The translations under genes and the position numbers were made by a program. DNA of 64,000 nt from Schistosoma mansoni (taxonomy: Eukaryota; Platyhelminthes; Trematoda; Strigeidida; Schistosomatidae). Shown here in pieces: positions 1-13,160 of the stretch. Within the stretch, counting starts at the first letter, position 1. Each line of letters begins with the position of its first letter. The stretch lies in assembly GCF_000237925.1 (NCBI RefSeq), contig NC_031496.1, positions 11,433,428 to 11,497,427 of the forward strand. The letters run 5' to 3'. The notes below the pieces were generated by a model that saw nothing but the letters and a program-made list of their open reading frames with translations, was not told the DNA's origin and did not search any database.

Positions 1-1491
1 TTCAAGTATTTATATGACAGAATACAATTAAGGAAATGTGCATCACAGAGAGCCTTGGTACCTATGTCATCAATCACTGTAGCATTGTAAATCTTAACTG
101 CTGTTACTATTTATTGTCTATATCTCATTACTGGTGACTGCATAAACCCTGGTTGGTCGTCCGCATAAAACGAAAACAGAAGAAAGACTTAGACCACCTC
201 TGAAAATACTTCACTTTCACTCCATTCCATAAGGAAAGAGTATATACATAGTTTATAAACATTTTTGGAGACCTAAAATATCGCATTGACTTAGGACAGG
301 AAATTTATAGGTCAGACTAAAGGCCAACTCACTAGAAGGATAAAAAATTTGTCTGAATTATACAGCGTTGTATTAAAAATTAAAAGTGTAATGAATGCAT
401 TGAAAGAAGTAACAGTCTATCAATATATTTTAACTAACTCATTTAAATAGCAGGAAATACCTTTACTTTTGGTTCATATTATGTTTTCAACTAAGTGTTA
501 GCGATTCGAACCTTCTGCAAACATCACCGTCGATAGTGCTTTCAAATAAAGCCATTGCTAGACTTTCATGTTAACCTAGTTTTTGTATGATTTTCCAATT
601 AAGAAGGTTTGAAATGAATTTTTGACCGTGTTAGGAAAATAGTGCCCACTTAATAATGTATGACTTGTGGTATTATTATTGGTCAGTTCAAAAACTCTCG
701 GTGATCTGAAGCATTCACAATGAGGCCTGAAAGTCTTATGTTCATTACCCGATGGATTCGTAGGCAATGGTTTTTGAGGAGATATTCATATTTGGATGGA
801 ATGAATATCTTGTGCCTAACCAAAGTCAAACCATGATGTACAACTTTAATCCTACAACCTCCACAACACCTTTAATAACAAATTACTAATCATTTACAAA
901 ATGACTGTCTACACCCACACAAGCAAACTTAGCGCCATATCGCTGAATTCATATAATTACAACTGAAGGAATTAGAATTTTAAGTAGTTCCACAGAAGTT
1001 TAACGATTCATTGAACTAGGAAGATAACGCCTCGAAATCGATAAATGATTAAGTAAACATTTCACAGGAATGGTATATCTACTGATTAGTAGCCAAAGTG
1101 TATTTGTAAACTTTCAGGATTCAATCTTGACTCGAATTACCATTAAAAAATTACCTACACTTTGATATTAGAGCATAAACGTTGTTTCTCCCACTAATAC
1201 ACTTATTGGAAGTTTTCTGCAACAGAGAACACCTGGAATAATTCTATGTTTCCCTGACACCGTCTTCAGTGATCTAAAAGCTGATATTGTGCATCATTTG
1301 TTAGTAAAGAAGACTTGTGGGTGATGTGGAATTTTTATAAAATTAATCCACGAAATACTCTTAATAAATCACACTCAAAAATCCAGAACCACTGAAGGGC
1401 CATTCGTTTCTAGTTAAACACTTGTCAACAGTAAGTCATACTGTGAAAATTAGATAATCTTTACAAATCCCGCACAGTTATTGTAATTATT
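1..1491. other. No gene seen
   Basis: AT-rich sequence without a convincing exon, RNA gene or young repeat. The short frame at 576-767 has no coding features. Confidence 0.5.
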
Positions 1492-1872
1492 TGTTCACTA
1501 GTGACTAGCTTCACGATATAACTTCTGGAGTTTGTGAGAAACAAAGTGACCAATAGAGTTCAATCTATGTTGATTGTGACATAGTATGAGGGTTTCGCAA
1601 TATTGTGAATTAGTTGAAGTTAGACATTAACACCGTTTGATGTCAGCTCAGTTGTCCGGATGTTAAGTGGTCTAGAGGTCAAGCCTTCGTGCGCAAAACC
1701 GAGTGTCCTGGGTCTAAGCCCCGTGTGCAGGATCGTGGATGTGCACTGCTGAGGAGTCCCATACTAGGACGAAACGGCCGTCCAGTGCCTCCAGGTTTTT
1801 TATAGTGGCATTTCTTAGATTGACCTATGAATTCAACTGTTAAAATACTACAAGTCCCACACATCCCTATAC
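1492..1872 (+). mobile_element. SINE family A, near full length
   Basis: This copy shows the whole family A plan in order. The head is TTCACTAGTGACTAG. A central tRNA-like part has an A-box-like CTCAGTTGTCC and a B-box-like GGGTCTAAGCC. A hammerhead ribozyme follows, then a tail with AGGTTTTTTATAGTGG and a decayed CACAAAACCCC end. The tRNA part has drifted, so this is an older copy, yet the ribozyme is intact. Confidence 0.8.
1743..1788 (+). ncRNA. Hammerhead ribozyme in SINE A, core intact
   Basis: Stem I is GCACTG pairing with CAGTGC. The core CTGAGGA fits CUGANGA. Stem II is GTCC/GGAC around a 7-base loop, followed by GAA. A minimal stem III, ACGG/CCGT, ends in the cleavage triplet GTC. 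All conserved hammerhead bases are present and every stem pairs perfectly. Predicted cleavage is after C1782. The very short stem III suggests that it works best as a dimer, as known for other small hammerheads of this sort. Confidence 0.8.
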
Positions 1873-2989
1873 TGAGAAGTTGCAAAGTATTTACATATTG
1901 CATTTACATAGCCTTCAATAGTCCGATTGTATCTTTTGGTACGTTCTGTCATCTGAACTGTATTTTCATCTAGTCTTTAAGTGTTCCGCCAACGCCGTAC
2001 TTTCTATGTACTGAAACTATTACTCCGTCTGACAATTGTTATAACTTCAAAGCCACGTCCCTTCACAATACTTACAAACATTCTTATAAGTAGCGTCCAC
2101 TAAACTAATACCACCACAATTACCATCAGTGCAAAAATAAAATAAAATTATAAGTTTGTATTCTATCTTGATGACAAAATGGCGAATTAATAGTTCATGT
2201 TCATCAATTATAAATAATTGAGTCACAAATTCATATAGGTTCACTATGTTCTAGTGATAATAATGCAACGGAATTATTGTTCTTAACTGCATTTTGAATT
2301 TAATACACAAATCAGTACACATCAGAAAATTGTGGATAGTCTACAGAAAATACTGAAACTAGGTACCCTGTTAACTGCGAACTTGTCAGTAACCCTAATA
2401 TAAGTGGTGTTTTCGATTAAATGCAAACCTATATGACCTATTGTGGAATTCGTTAATTGCTTATCCAGTTAATATCATTGGAATTGTAATCGGGTTGGAG
2501 ATATTGGTTCTGGAAATCAATTTTTCATTGTATGTTCAATGAGTAATCATGGTGTCCTTCAGAATTACTTAATGCCAATTGATTTCTATAGATCAGAGAT
2601 GGAATGCAACCATACTGGTTTAAGTGACTAACAAATGCACAGAAGTAAGAGATACCTCAAGACGACAGCTATATATTGGTGATAAGTACCAATTAGCATG
2701 AGATGTGTATTTAATTTTTCCTGTTGACTGTCTCTAACCATCTAATATCAGAATAAGATCGGAGACAGATCAATATGTTAAGTCAATTTGACTAGTAGCT
2801 AAGCTTCAACTGATGACAATAAGTTTTCCCAACGCCCAAGACTATAAGACTTGATATTATTTTCCATTATCAAATAGCTATTTATTAAAATCTAAAACAT
2901 GTCCATATAGAACAATCAGCCTCATCCCTTTTACTTGAAATAAGTTTTAGCTAGTAGTGGAATAAAGAACAAGGGTTTTGTCTTAATTG

Positions 2990-3130
2990 GGTGACGTCGA
3001 TTGGATATATATTCATCGGCTTTTATATTCACTCTGGGACCAGAATCCAGCACCTTTCACTTCAATCTCCAACACCTTATCTACCAAGCTACTGAATACA
3101 GATGCCTGTTAGCTTGTTCAAGGAGTGTAA
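2990..3130 (-). mobile_element. SINE family B (Smα-like), old fragment
   Basis: The tRNA-like part is recognisable in reverse: TTCACTCTGGGACCAGAATCC, then CCACTC-like and CTACTGAAT, in family B order. It is strongly diverged. Confidence 0.5.
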
Positions 3131-4125
3131 TGTTTATATTATTAATAGTGAGGGTTTGAATTATCCTGACGGTGGTTAGCTGGGGCATCTAGCTGACGAC
3201 TTCTAAAGATGGACGAAAAGTGTTTCCACCGCTAGCTCAATTTTATCTATTCCAAGCCAATTTCAAAATAAATACAACAATGAGACAATCCGTACAAGTT
3301 GCGCGTATCCTTACAAAGGCAGATTAAAATTCGGTTAAGAATATCAATAATGAGAATATTCAAGTTTACTGATATAACCATCCTTCTTAACTTGATTAAT
3401 CCCTATTACCTTTAGTTTTTAAAACATTGTAGAATTTAAGTAGTCCTATAACTTTTTGGTATCATTCATACTCAATGAAACTAACGGTAAACGTCAAAAC
3501 TAAGATATTGATAACCCTGTATTTATTAAAATTAACCATGTTACTGATTTGGACTATTTAAGTAGTAGATATTTTTTAATGAAAACATTAACCTAGGATG
3601 AATTGAAATACATAATTAATGTTCAGTACTAAGTTTATGAAACATAAATATTAGTTTTGATCTAAATGGTCTTTGAGCAAAGTAGCCAATAAACATTAAA
3701 CAATTGTTTGATAGCCCATCTGTACTAATCTTATTAAAATGAGACGATAGGTATTTAGAGAATGTATTACTGATACGCGTACTATAACTTAAAATTCAAG
3801 ACATTACGATTGAAATTGTTGAACCGCTATTCTTCACAGTTAATGTTTTCGGTGAAGATGAATCACTAACAAAAGAAAGAAATGTTTTAAATCTACATTT
3901 ATTCCTGTTTTTTGTGTAAAGATTCAGTAGAACCTTTGGGACATTAAACGATGTGTATTATGATTTATACTTATTAATTATGCCAGATCTGAAGCGGTTA
4001 TACACCATAAGACTTTTAAAGACCTTGGAATACTGATAGAAAATACGTATATCACTGGAGACATCTAAACATTTCCTGACATAATTATAGTAGACGATAC
4101 ATCTCAAACGTTTTGCTTTATGTTC

Positions 4126-4212
4126 ATTTAGTATTGTTTGTTTGAATCTTCCCATTGATGTTTAGGACTGCAACTGGTCAGTCTCTAATTGGCATATGTG
4201 CTTACTGTGTTT
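4126..4212 (-). mobile_element. SINE family B fragment
   Basis: It contains the family B segment TTGTTTGAATCTTCCCATTG followed by TTAGGACTGCAACTGGTCAG. The tRNA and ribozyme parts are missing. A sense B copy follows about 120 bp downstream, so the two may be one disrupted head-to-head dimer. Confidence 0.65.
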
Positions 4213-4335
4213 ATGTAGATGAATTGCTTTCAAAGAAAACGATCCACATTAAGATGAAAATAGAATATATTCAGTAAAATATGTTAACATATCAAAATAT
4301 AACATGTCAATAATGCATCATGATAACTTACATAC

Positions 4336-4548
4336 TAAGTGAATTTAAACTTCACCTCATTGCACAAGCAAGTGGCTATCAGGACTCAGTAGCTGAGTGG
4401 ATAACGCGATGGTGTTTGAAGCGAACGGTACTGGGTTCGAGTCACAGAGTGAACATCAACACTGAGATGCAGGTACAGTCATCTGACGAGTCCCAAATAG
4501 GACGAAAAGCGCGTCCTTGGAAGTCACTGCTAGCCACTATCCATTTTA
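4336..4548 (+). mobile_element. SINE family B (Smα-like), sense
   Basis: Internal promoter boxes lie in the stretch from AGTAGCTGAGTGG to ACTGGGTTCGAGTC. The hammerhead region keeps CTGACGA, GTCC/GGAC and GAA, but stem I and stem III have mismatches, so self-cleavage is doubtful. Confidence 0.8.
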
Positions 4549-4599
4549 GTTTTACTTTATGTATTGAGAAAAAGGCACTTGTGCAACAATGATTATCTG

Positions 4600-5021
4600 A
4601 TAAGAGTAGTTTGAATAACTGTTACATTCTACCAAGAAATTAAAATATTTATATCCAATTATTATTGTGAAGATTAATTCGATTTGAACAATAGTTTTCA
4701 TTATAGAATGATATCAGTCTGATTCTTTCTCAAAGAAAATCATAATTATTCATTACTGAAAAGTTTCAAACTAGGATGGAATAGCTATTTAAATGTTCCG
4801 TTGTTTTTATTAGTTTTTCCAATTACTATCAATTAGTATTATAAACTTTACATGCTTATTTGAGTTTTTGTCTTCTTTTTAACATTCCTACTATTTTAGT
4901 CAGATCGATTCCAAGTATGTAGATTTTGGTTTTCACACTTTTAAAGTTAACTAGGTAGTTCTCAGTCTCGACGAATTTTCTAACAAAGCTATATCTATCT
5001 GCATAAGTAACATACACCATA

Positions 5022-5082
<61 letters not shown>

Positions 5083-6746
5083 TGCTTAATTGTCATTCAT
5101 TCATCCATCAGTGAATTCATACATCTATTCATTCTTCTGCTTCATTCATTCGCTTGTTATGTTGTTCGTTGTCTTTTATTTTTATATTTGTCAATCTGTC
5201 AATCAAAAAGATTGAATAAAAAAATGTGATTACAATATCAAAATTAAAAAATGTATATTAGAAGTATACTAATAGAGGATGAGAGTAAATCGTTTGAATA
5301 GCTAGAACTGACGAAGATAGAGAAGAAAACTGAAAAGTCCCACGTGTAATTAAACTTATGCTTATACACAGAAATACATACATACATACACATACACATA
5401 TGTATATTCATGCATGAAATGGATTCTTTTTTACTCTTTGAAAAATTGCGTGACATTAATTTGAAGAGAAAAGTAGAAACAGTAGTATGGTAATAATACT
5501 CTCAGTAGTGATAATTATTATTAGTAGTAATATTTTTATTCTAAGTTCCAGTATAATGATAATATTAATATTAATAATAATGATAAAGATGTTAATGATA
5601 ATAAGTTTATTCAATTATATCTCAGGGTGACAATAAATTGAATGAGTTATTGTGTGATGATTGAAAGAGAACTGATAAAATAATAGAGGAAAAGGCCAAC
5701 TACCCGTATTTTTAATATAGTTGGGTTGGTGTAGTTAACTTTCCAATTGATTTAATAGTGTAATAATAATAATCTACGCCAAATTTATAAATGATTAAAT
5801 ATTAAAAAAAGAAGAGGGGGGATTAGAAAATCTATGACCATTCCCTTTATTGCGTTTCTTATTTTTTTCTACTAGGAAAGTGAATGAATGATTAAGTAAA
5901 TAAATAAAATAATTCGCTTTTTTAAATAAATAAAAAAGAAAACTATTTGTAAACAAACAAATAATCTATAAAAGTAAAGGGGTCTATCATCATTATCATT
6001 AATATTACTATTATTATTATTTATTGGCTTATTAAAATAGACCTACACTTTATAATCATGATAATTATTTCCAACTAAATATTCATATACGAATCTAAAC
6101 ATACGAAAAAGAAAAAAAAAGGAGGAGGAAATGAGTGAAGAGAAATGGAGGAGAGTTCCTTTCCCCCCCCCCCGAAAAAAAATATTAAAAAACAGGTTAA
6201 ACTGGTTTCTTTTTTCAACCGAAAAAAAAGGCAAACGTTTATTACTTTTCTTTTTTTCAGAAAATTATCTATTTATCCATCTAAAGTTAATTTATAGAAT
6301 AAATTAGATTAGATTTAAATAAATAATATTTTTTTAGAAGAAAATTTGGCGTTTATTTATTTATTTTTGTCTTAGTTAATTGTTCCAATGCAAACTATAT
6401 TGTCAATCATGATAAATCTTTTCTATGTATCCTGTATTATTATTATTATTATTATCATCGTCAATACGACTATCAAATGGGTGTTGTTTTTTTCTTAAAA
6501 AGCATGAGAATTGTACCCTGACTCTTCTTGACGGCAAAAAGAATATTCATTTTTTCTCTATCTAAAACAGGAAAGATTAAAATATTGGGAAATGAATAAA
6601 AAATAATAATGATAAATACAATAGACGAAAGAAAAAAAGAAGGGGGGGAAAAGCCACTTTCGCTCTTTCTCTCGCTCTCTCTGTTCACTTTGCTATTTTC
6701 TATACAAATAGTTTTATATATGAAAAATTTTAATTAAGAAATGAAA
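4600..6746. other. AT-rich low-complexity stretch
   Basis: Holds the (TA)n run, CATA repeats (5381-5400), TTATTA runs and a C10 tract near 6165. No exon is recognised. Confidence 0.6.
5022..5081. repeat. (TA)n microsatellite
   Basis: About 30 uninterrupted AT dinucleotides. Confidence 0.95.
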
Positions 6747-6906
6747 TGAGTGGATAACGTGATGTCGTTTGAAGTGAAAGGTACTGGGTTCGAGTTACAG
6801 AGTGAACATCAACAAGTCTGAGGTGCAGGTACATCTAGCTAACGAGTCCCGAATAGGACGAAACGCGCGTCGTGGATTCCACTGCTAGCTACTATCCATC
6901 TTCGCT
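6747..6906 (+). mobile_element. SINE family B, ribozyme inactivated
   Basis: The tRNA-like part (GTACTGGGTTCGAG) and ribozyme part are clear. The core reads CTAACGA instead of CTGACGA, losing the essential G5, so the ribozyme should be dead. Confidence 0.8.
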
Positions 6907-7564
6907 TAAAAATTGTTTTCGTTGTTTTTTTTCGGAAAAAGATATTATATCAAATACTTTTGTGGACAAGATGGTGTTCTCTGTTTTCTTCGGACGTTTG
7001 TTTTTGAGTTTGAATATAGTTTTTTTTTCAAGTAACCTAAATCAAGCTGTTTCAGTAGTAGTTTAAATGGTAGTCAAACAGAGAATATGTTATGCAACTG
7101 TGTTAAAGTATTACATCAATTTTTACAATAGTATATTTACAATTTACTACCACGCTATCACTAAAAATTGTTAGAATATATTTTCAAATAGAAATGAACC
7201 ATAATTTTAGAGGCAATTAGTAAGAATCCAATTTAAAATCATCGAATGTCTCAGCACGGTGCACATGAAATCGAGTCAATTAGACTAGTACTCACAATGT
7301 AAATTGAACGATATAATTCCATCTGCACCTAAAGAACTAAGCAAACACGATATCGGTCACTTCTAAGCGATAGATCAATTGCGCATATGATTTACAATTG
7401 TAACAGATCGGCGATTTAATAATTTGATACTACTCTAGTATAAAAGCCGAATGACGAATTGTGGCACATACATATTTGATGCCTCATTGTACTAATATTT
7501 ATGAGGTCATGAATGTGTATACCTGTAGAGTTTGAAAATGATATGAAATAGTCACTTAGTATCA

Positions 7565-7700
7565 GTCACTCTCTGGATAGCGCGTAGACGTTTAAAATCG
7601 GAATGTAGTGAGTTTGGGTTTCAATATAAATATCAACATATAGATGGCGATTCTCATATAGGATAAAATATGTATCTTAAATTCTACTACTAGCCATAAT
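7565..7700 (+). mobile_element. SINE family B, old copy
   Basis: Decayed B pattern: CTCTGGATAGCGCG, GAGTTTGGGTTTC, CATATAGGATAAAATATG and ACTACTAGCCATAATC occur in the right order. Confidence 0.5.
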
Positions 7701-7917
7701 CAGTTCACTCCATGAAGCCATGAACTATTCCATATGATTTTTGAATGATTCCATAACTTATTTTATCAACAACGGCAAATTTAAATTAAACCTCGACAAA
7801 ACACCATATCTGATTATTTCACTCTTACGTCAATACGAGTGTGTAATCGATCCATTTTCATAATTAGTCATGACTTACCTGTAATATTTATTGAATTTAT
7901 CATACAAAAATTCAATA

Positions 7918-8492
7918 TCAGAAAGAGGTTTTGTGAAGAGTTTAGCAATTTTATATTGTTAAAATCATGAGTCGATTGAAGCTAGACAGCCATTGAAAAC
8001 CTGGAAGCTCTGAATGGCCGTTTCGTCCTATTGTGGGACTCCTCAACAGTGCGCATCCACGATCCCAACTCGCGAGATTCGAACCCAGGACCTACTGGTC
8101 TCGCGCCAAAGCGCTTAACCACTAGATCACTGAGCCAGCATCTGATGGTGTTAATGTCTAACTTCAACCAATCTACGAAGTTGAGCAACCACTCACCAAT
8201 TGTCTTCAGTGAGTTGATATCTCACAACAGACATGGTTGAACTCCACCGGTCACTGGTTCCCACTAGAACTCCAGGAAATATCTCTTGAAATCAGTCACT
8301 GGTGAGCATAATATTATTATGAGAAGGGGCTTTTGAGGAGATTGGTAGGTCCTGGGTTCGAATGTCGTGAGGCGGGATCGTGGATGCTCACTGCTGAAGA
8401 GTCCCGCAATAGGACAAATGGCCGTCCAGTGCTTCCAGGTTTTCAATGGTGGTCTAGCTTCAATTGACTCATGATTCCAACTATGACAAAAG
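7918..8492. mobile_element. SINE family A head-to-head dimer
   Basis: An antisense full-length copy (7918 to about 8320) is followed by the first bases of another antisense tail (AGAAGGGGCTTTTGAGGAG). The orientation then flips at GAGA (8338-8341) into a sense half-copy from the B box onward (to 8492). The antisense ribozyme has TTGAGGA and a lost GTC. The sense ribozyme has AAA for GAA. Both should be inactive. Confidence 0.8.
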
Positions 8493-9574
8493 TTAAAATT
8501 AGTCAAGATTTGTGAATGGTAAAGTAATTCTGCATAGCCTTAGCCTGATATTTTAGAACCTTATGAAACTTCTATATAAATATCTTCAGTGACGTATCCA
8601 ACTCTCACTAAACCTTCATGAGGTATGATGAAGAATTTTGTTAACAGACTACTATTATACCTTCTTCAAGACATATCAGTCTATCAAAACGTCAGCATGA
8701 ATAATTGCTTTTTCAATTTACAAAAATATATGATTATATGGTATAAGATACTGGAAAGTATTTGTGAGTCTTTTCTCTATTCTGCTCTTCTTAAGACGTG
8801 TAAGAACACAATCTTGTTTTGAACAAACTAAGGGATTCTTAGAAATTATTAACTAAGAAGTTCTCTCTATATAGTTAGCTACTTTATCCTAGAAGCACTG
8901 AACAAATATAGGAAATTAAAAAAAAGGATTTTTTTCACCCTTCTATCTCTAAACCATCGAATTAAAAATATAATCCTAATATTCCACTGTATTGTAATAA
9001 CAATTTTTCTATCGCTGGACTCTAGCTTCAACTACCTGTTCCAATTTCACCCATCTTACATTGGTTGTTTATTTTTACTAAATAAATTTTACTACTTAAA
9101 TAGCTGACAACAGTAATATAATAAAGTTGTTTAACAAGTTTTCTTTATCTTAATGAAGAATAGGTGATTATAATATGGGTTCATTTTTCTGATATAGTTG
9201 TACAAGTGTTCGACACTATTGTTGATCATTTCCCAACTTATAATACCTATCAAAACTGATTGATTAGGTTATATTTTATATCTAATTACTGTGTTAATAA
9301 TACTTTCATTTTAGTATCCGTAAACAGTTCTAATAACTATGAATAGCACTTATAATTTATAAAACTACTTGAATTTCATAGTGTTTTTTTAGGTAAAACT
9401 TATGATATATGGTGTGTAATGATGGTAAGAAGGATGAACCTACCACACAAGCATATAAAGTACTTCGTATTAGTTGATTATTTAATACTATTGAATATTG
9501 TCATCTCGTATAGTCCTGAATAATAAGTGAATTGTATCATATTCAACAAATAAATATTAATGAATTTTAATTGT

Positions 9575-9632
9575 TATGTTAAATGTGTTTTAATTAATTC
9601 CTTTCAAACTAAACTTCATTGATTATTGTATG
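9575..9632. repeat. Unclassified repeat F, left part, split by a LINE
   Basis: Matches 52745-52816 (TTATGTTAAATGTGTTTT, then AACTAAACTTC, then TTGATT). Its continuation lies at 10449-10585, on the far side of the LINE. Confidence 0.6.
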
Positions 9633-10448
9633 TCAGTCAGTCATCTGCAACGTAGGATCGGTTCAAGTAGCTGTACCTAATTAGCACAAAAAGATGAACA
9701 CCAAATTCATAGAAGCAGCTACTTCAATGGTATTATAAAAATTTCATGTATAGATATGACACAGGGAGAAAGAATTGGTTCGTAGAAAGAAATATATAAA
9801 GTGATTTTAATATCATGGTTTAAGAGAAGACAAAGAGTGCATACACCTACACCATTGTGATCGATTCTGAGCCATGTCACCCACAGTCTCCAACCATTGG
9901 TTACGATAGTCACGCGGACCCCAACCAAGTAATCTGCATCTACCGGCACGACTCAGACCAGAAATTAGTGACTTCAAGCACTGATGCCACGTTTAGGTCT
10001 GGCCACCCCTAACTCTCTTCCAACCATCTCCAACACTAGTTAGCATTAGGCGCCGTGGTAGTCGATGAATACGTGGCCCAACCATCGCAGTCGATGAAGA
10101 TTCACAACCTCATTAACTGATTTACCTCCATTCCCTAATACCGTGCGTCTAACCTCAATATTACTTACCCGGTGATTCCAGCAGATGCAAGCAATATTTC
10201 TAAGACAAATACTGGTAACTTACGAATATCTGCTACCCGTAATGGCCACGTGTCACCGCCTTAAAGTAAAACAGAAAGAGCTTCTATGCAGTATACTCGT
10301 CCTCTAAATGATAGACGGAAACCTCACCTTCGCTATAGGTGACGTGAGTTGGCAAAAGCCAAAAGAGTTTTTTGAGTCTGTGCAGAGATCCCGTTAGACA
10401 CCAACCCATTATGGATGATCAGACTTCCAAGACAGGTAGAATTGTATC
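9633..10448 (-). mobile_element. Non-LTR retrotransposon 3' end, RTE-like, (GACT)n tail
   Basis: On the minus strand, conceptual translation gives LINE C-terminal phrases in broken frames: VRRTVLGNGGKSVNEVVNLH, RLRWLGHVF, then DYLVGVRVTIVTNGWRL. This resembles the segment after reverse transcriptase in schistosome LINEs. It ends in a 3' UTR and a GACTGACTGA tail (9633-9642 on the plus strand). It is GC-richer than its flanks. It lies inside repeat F with GTATG on both sides (9628-9632 and 10449-10453), a plausible target-site duplication. Confidence 0.75.
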
Positions 10449-10585
10449 GTATGTAATAGACCTTTTTTATTATAATATTGCCAAAGTAAATTTAGGCCGT
10501 TTGCAGCTGACTAGAAGCTCTGAAATATAATGAATTCATGTTATTCTACAAATCTTGTTCTTCTCACTTTATTTAAATGTATCAA
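10449..10585. repeat. Unclassified repeat F, right part
   Basis: Matches 52817-52945 (GTAAATTTAGG, CGTTTGCAGCTGA, GTGAATTCAT-like and TTATTCTACAA in order). It is the displaced half of the repeat at 9575. Confidence 0.6.
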
Positions 10586-10727
10586 ATAAGTTTGGGTTTA
10601 GTCATTAGTCTAAGTGAAATTAGGTAGTCATAGATAGTCAACAGAAATTCTTGAATCTACATTTCATGCTGACTGGTACTAATCGGAGAGACCTACGTAA
10701 CAACTTGAAGCATTTGTTTCTTTTATC

Positions 10728-11046
10728 GTTTTCATAGTTGAGATCATGAGTCAGTTGAAGCTAGACCACCATCGAAAACCTGGAAGCACTGGATGGCCGT
10801 TCCGTCCCATTATATGACTCCTCAGCAGTGCGCATTCACGATTCCGCTCCGCGAGATTCGAACCCAGGACCTACCAGTCTCGCGCCAGAGCACTTAACCG
10901 ATAGACCACTGAGATGGCCGGCATCCGATGGTGTTAATGTCTAACTTCAATTAATCCAGGTTTTCCTTGATGGTCTAGTTTCAATTGACTCATGATTTCA
11001 ACTATGAAAATACTGAAATCTTCACAAAAACTCCTTCTGATAATAA
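10728..11046. mobile_element. SINE family A head-to-head dimer with target-site duplication
   Basis: The antisense arm (10728-10958) carries the tail, ribozyme, B box and A box. It switches at TCCA (10955-10958) to a sense tail (to 11046). TCTTTTATC occurs directly outside both arms (10719-10727 and 11047-11055), so the dimer inserted as one unit. Confidence 0.85.
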
Positions 11047-11055
11047 TCTTTTATC

Positions 11056-12015
11056 ATGACCGAGTTACTTAGACCGGTATGGTTAAATTTCACCTTTGAT
11101 CAACATTAAAGATTACTAATTGAACTTTTGGTTATTGATTGAATACATAATATAAATTGATTTTTAAAATAAGTACTCTTCAATCGATTATAATTATGAT
11201 GACAATTTACCCTGAATCAATGATTGTGACCACCCGGTATTTCGTTTTATAAATATTTGACCAAATAGATAGTAGGCTTTAAAAAAATATAAATAATGAA
11301 CTTTCTACTACTCATTCCCATAGTCATTTATATAAGTTGACCAATTTTCATTTTTTTAAAATGTTATATTCATCTCAATAAATAAACAATTTATTTGTTG
11401 ATTTTTTTCTTTTCTCTTTTTTTTTAAAAAAAAAAGGGGGGGAGAAAAAGTAACAAAAAAGTGTGTGGGAAACAAATAAATCGATTTTTTTTTAATTTTT
11501 CGTTTAAAATATAGAAAATTAAATAAAGAAATAATGATTTTAAATTGTGAAAAAAAAGAAGAAGAAATGGGAAAGAATGTCAACAACTCATTTTATATTC
11601 TCATATATAGATATATAGGTCATTTCAATGAAGTTTATTTATTATTTCTTTATCAATATTTGGTCAAAAGGTCACATGCCAAACTTTAGTTAAAGAGTAA
11701 ATTAGTCATAGGAGATTGAATACTCTTACTGAGTATAGACGTGAATGAGTCTAGTTGTAGCATGTATGAATGTATGTATGGATGGATGTGTGTGTGTACG
11801 TATACTGAACATCACATGTGCAATAAATGATGCTATTTGTTGTATACACAACACAAATAAACGATATTAGATGGACAAAGACTGAATAAATTTTTGACAA
11901 ATGAATATTAATAGGAATAAAGAGAGTGATGAAGGGAAAAATATATTGATTTTTCTATAAGATTTTACGACTAAAAAATGTTAGAAATATAACCCATTAA
12001 ATAATAAATTAATTA
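11056..12015. other. AT-rich stretch with homopolymers
   Basis: Poly-T/poly-A near 11410-11440 and GT-rich repeats near 11770. No gene is seen. Confidence 0.55.
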
Positions 12016-12425
12016 GAAGGGGTTTTGTGGAGATTTAGTATTTTCATAGTTGATTATATTCATATGCTCACTAGTGACTGACTTCGAGATGTAAATCCTA
12101 GGGTTCTAGTGAGAAGCAGTGACCAGTGGAGTTCAAACCACGTCTTTTGTGAGATATCAACTCACAGAAGACAACTGGTGAACGGTTGCTCAACTTCGTA
12201 GATTGGTTGGAGTTAGACATTAACACCATCGAATGTCGGCTCAGTGGTCTATTGGTTAAGTGTTCTAGCGCGAGACCAGTAGGTCCTGGGTCGGAATCTC
12301 GCGAGTTGGGATCGTGGATGTGCACTGTTGAGGAGTCACATTACAGGCCAAAACGGCCATTCAGAGCTTCCAGGTTTTCAATGGCTGTCTAGCTTCAATT
12401 GACTCACGCTTTCAACGATGGAAAT
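12016..12425 (+). mobile_element. SINE family A, nearly full length, with short inverted tail at its 5' end
   Basis: The copy starts with about 37 bp of antisense tail (GAAGGGGTTTTGTGGAG), then runs sense from CTCACTAGTGACTGAC through A/B boxes and ribozyme to the tail. The ribozyme has TTGAGGA, broken stem II and no GTC, so it is inactive. Confidence 0.8.
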
Positions 12426-13140
12426 AACCTAATTGTTTTAAGATAACATTGGAAACTGGAGAGATATTATGTAGTCGTTTCTCAATCGTTTGGAATTTCC
12501 CAGAAATACTTATATACAACCGTCAGACATCAAACTCTACAACAATATCAATAAGTTACTGTTAGTTAGCGATGTCACTAAATACTCATCTTGTATTACA
12601 GGTGAATAACAAGCTGATACGAATGATTTCACTACTCAGAGATTCTCACTAGAACTCCCAGAAATTGGCCTGAACTTTATTTCCCTCGATTCCTAATTGA
12701 TTACCTCTGATGATCGAGGCTAAACTAACGAGTTATGAGTTGAAACTATACTAACGCTATTACTGTCTCGACAACGGAGTGGAATAATCAGTTCTCATCT
12801 GACAGATTTGATTGTAAATGTCAAGTTAAAAAAGGAATATCAGTTCCTCGGTATTCTGATTTATACCTCGTAAGTAAGAATAAACATGGACAGAAGTCTA
12901 GTCAGTCGAACACTCAACATCAATCTTCCATTCTTAACAACCACTTCCTCTAAAATCTTACAGGGTAGTGGCAGTAGTCTTTTTATTTATATATATGTAT
13001 GAATTCATAAGAAGACAAAAACAAATCAGTTCTCATTCCAAATCATCTAAAAGTCGATAATTAAATCTTCTAATGAATTAGCCAAATAAATAACAATACA
13101 AATAATCTCATTCCATTCCAGTAGTATCAATTCTACTCTC

Positions 13141-13160
13141 TTTATCTCTCTCTCTCTCTC
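13141..13160. repeat. (TC)n microsatellite
   Basis: Run of TC dinucleotides. Confidence 0.85.

Noticed and set aside
4320-4592. 90-codon frame
   Set aside because: Translation of a SINE B copy.
7990-8120. Possible true tRNA genes at B-box sites
   Set aside because: Only A/B boxes are kept and there is no full cloverleaf; all lie inside SINE copies.
8031-8240. Recurrent frames such as NSRDSNPGPTGLAPKRLTTRS (also at 12098, 22428, 34068, 40277)
   Set aside because: Translations of SINE family A, not a protein family.
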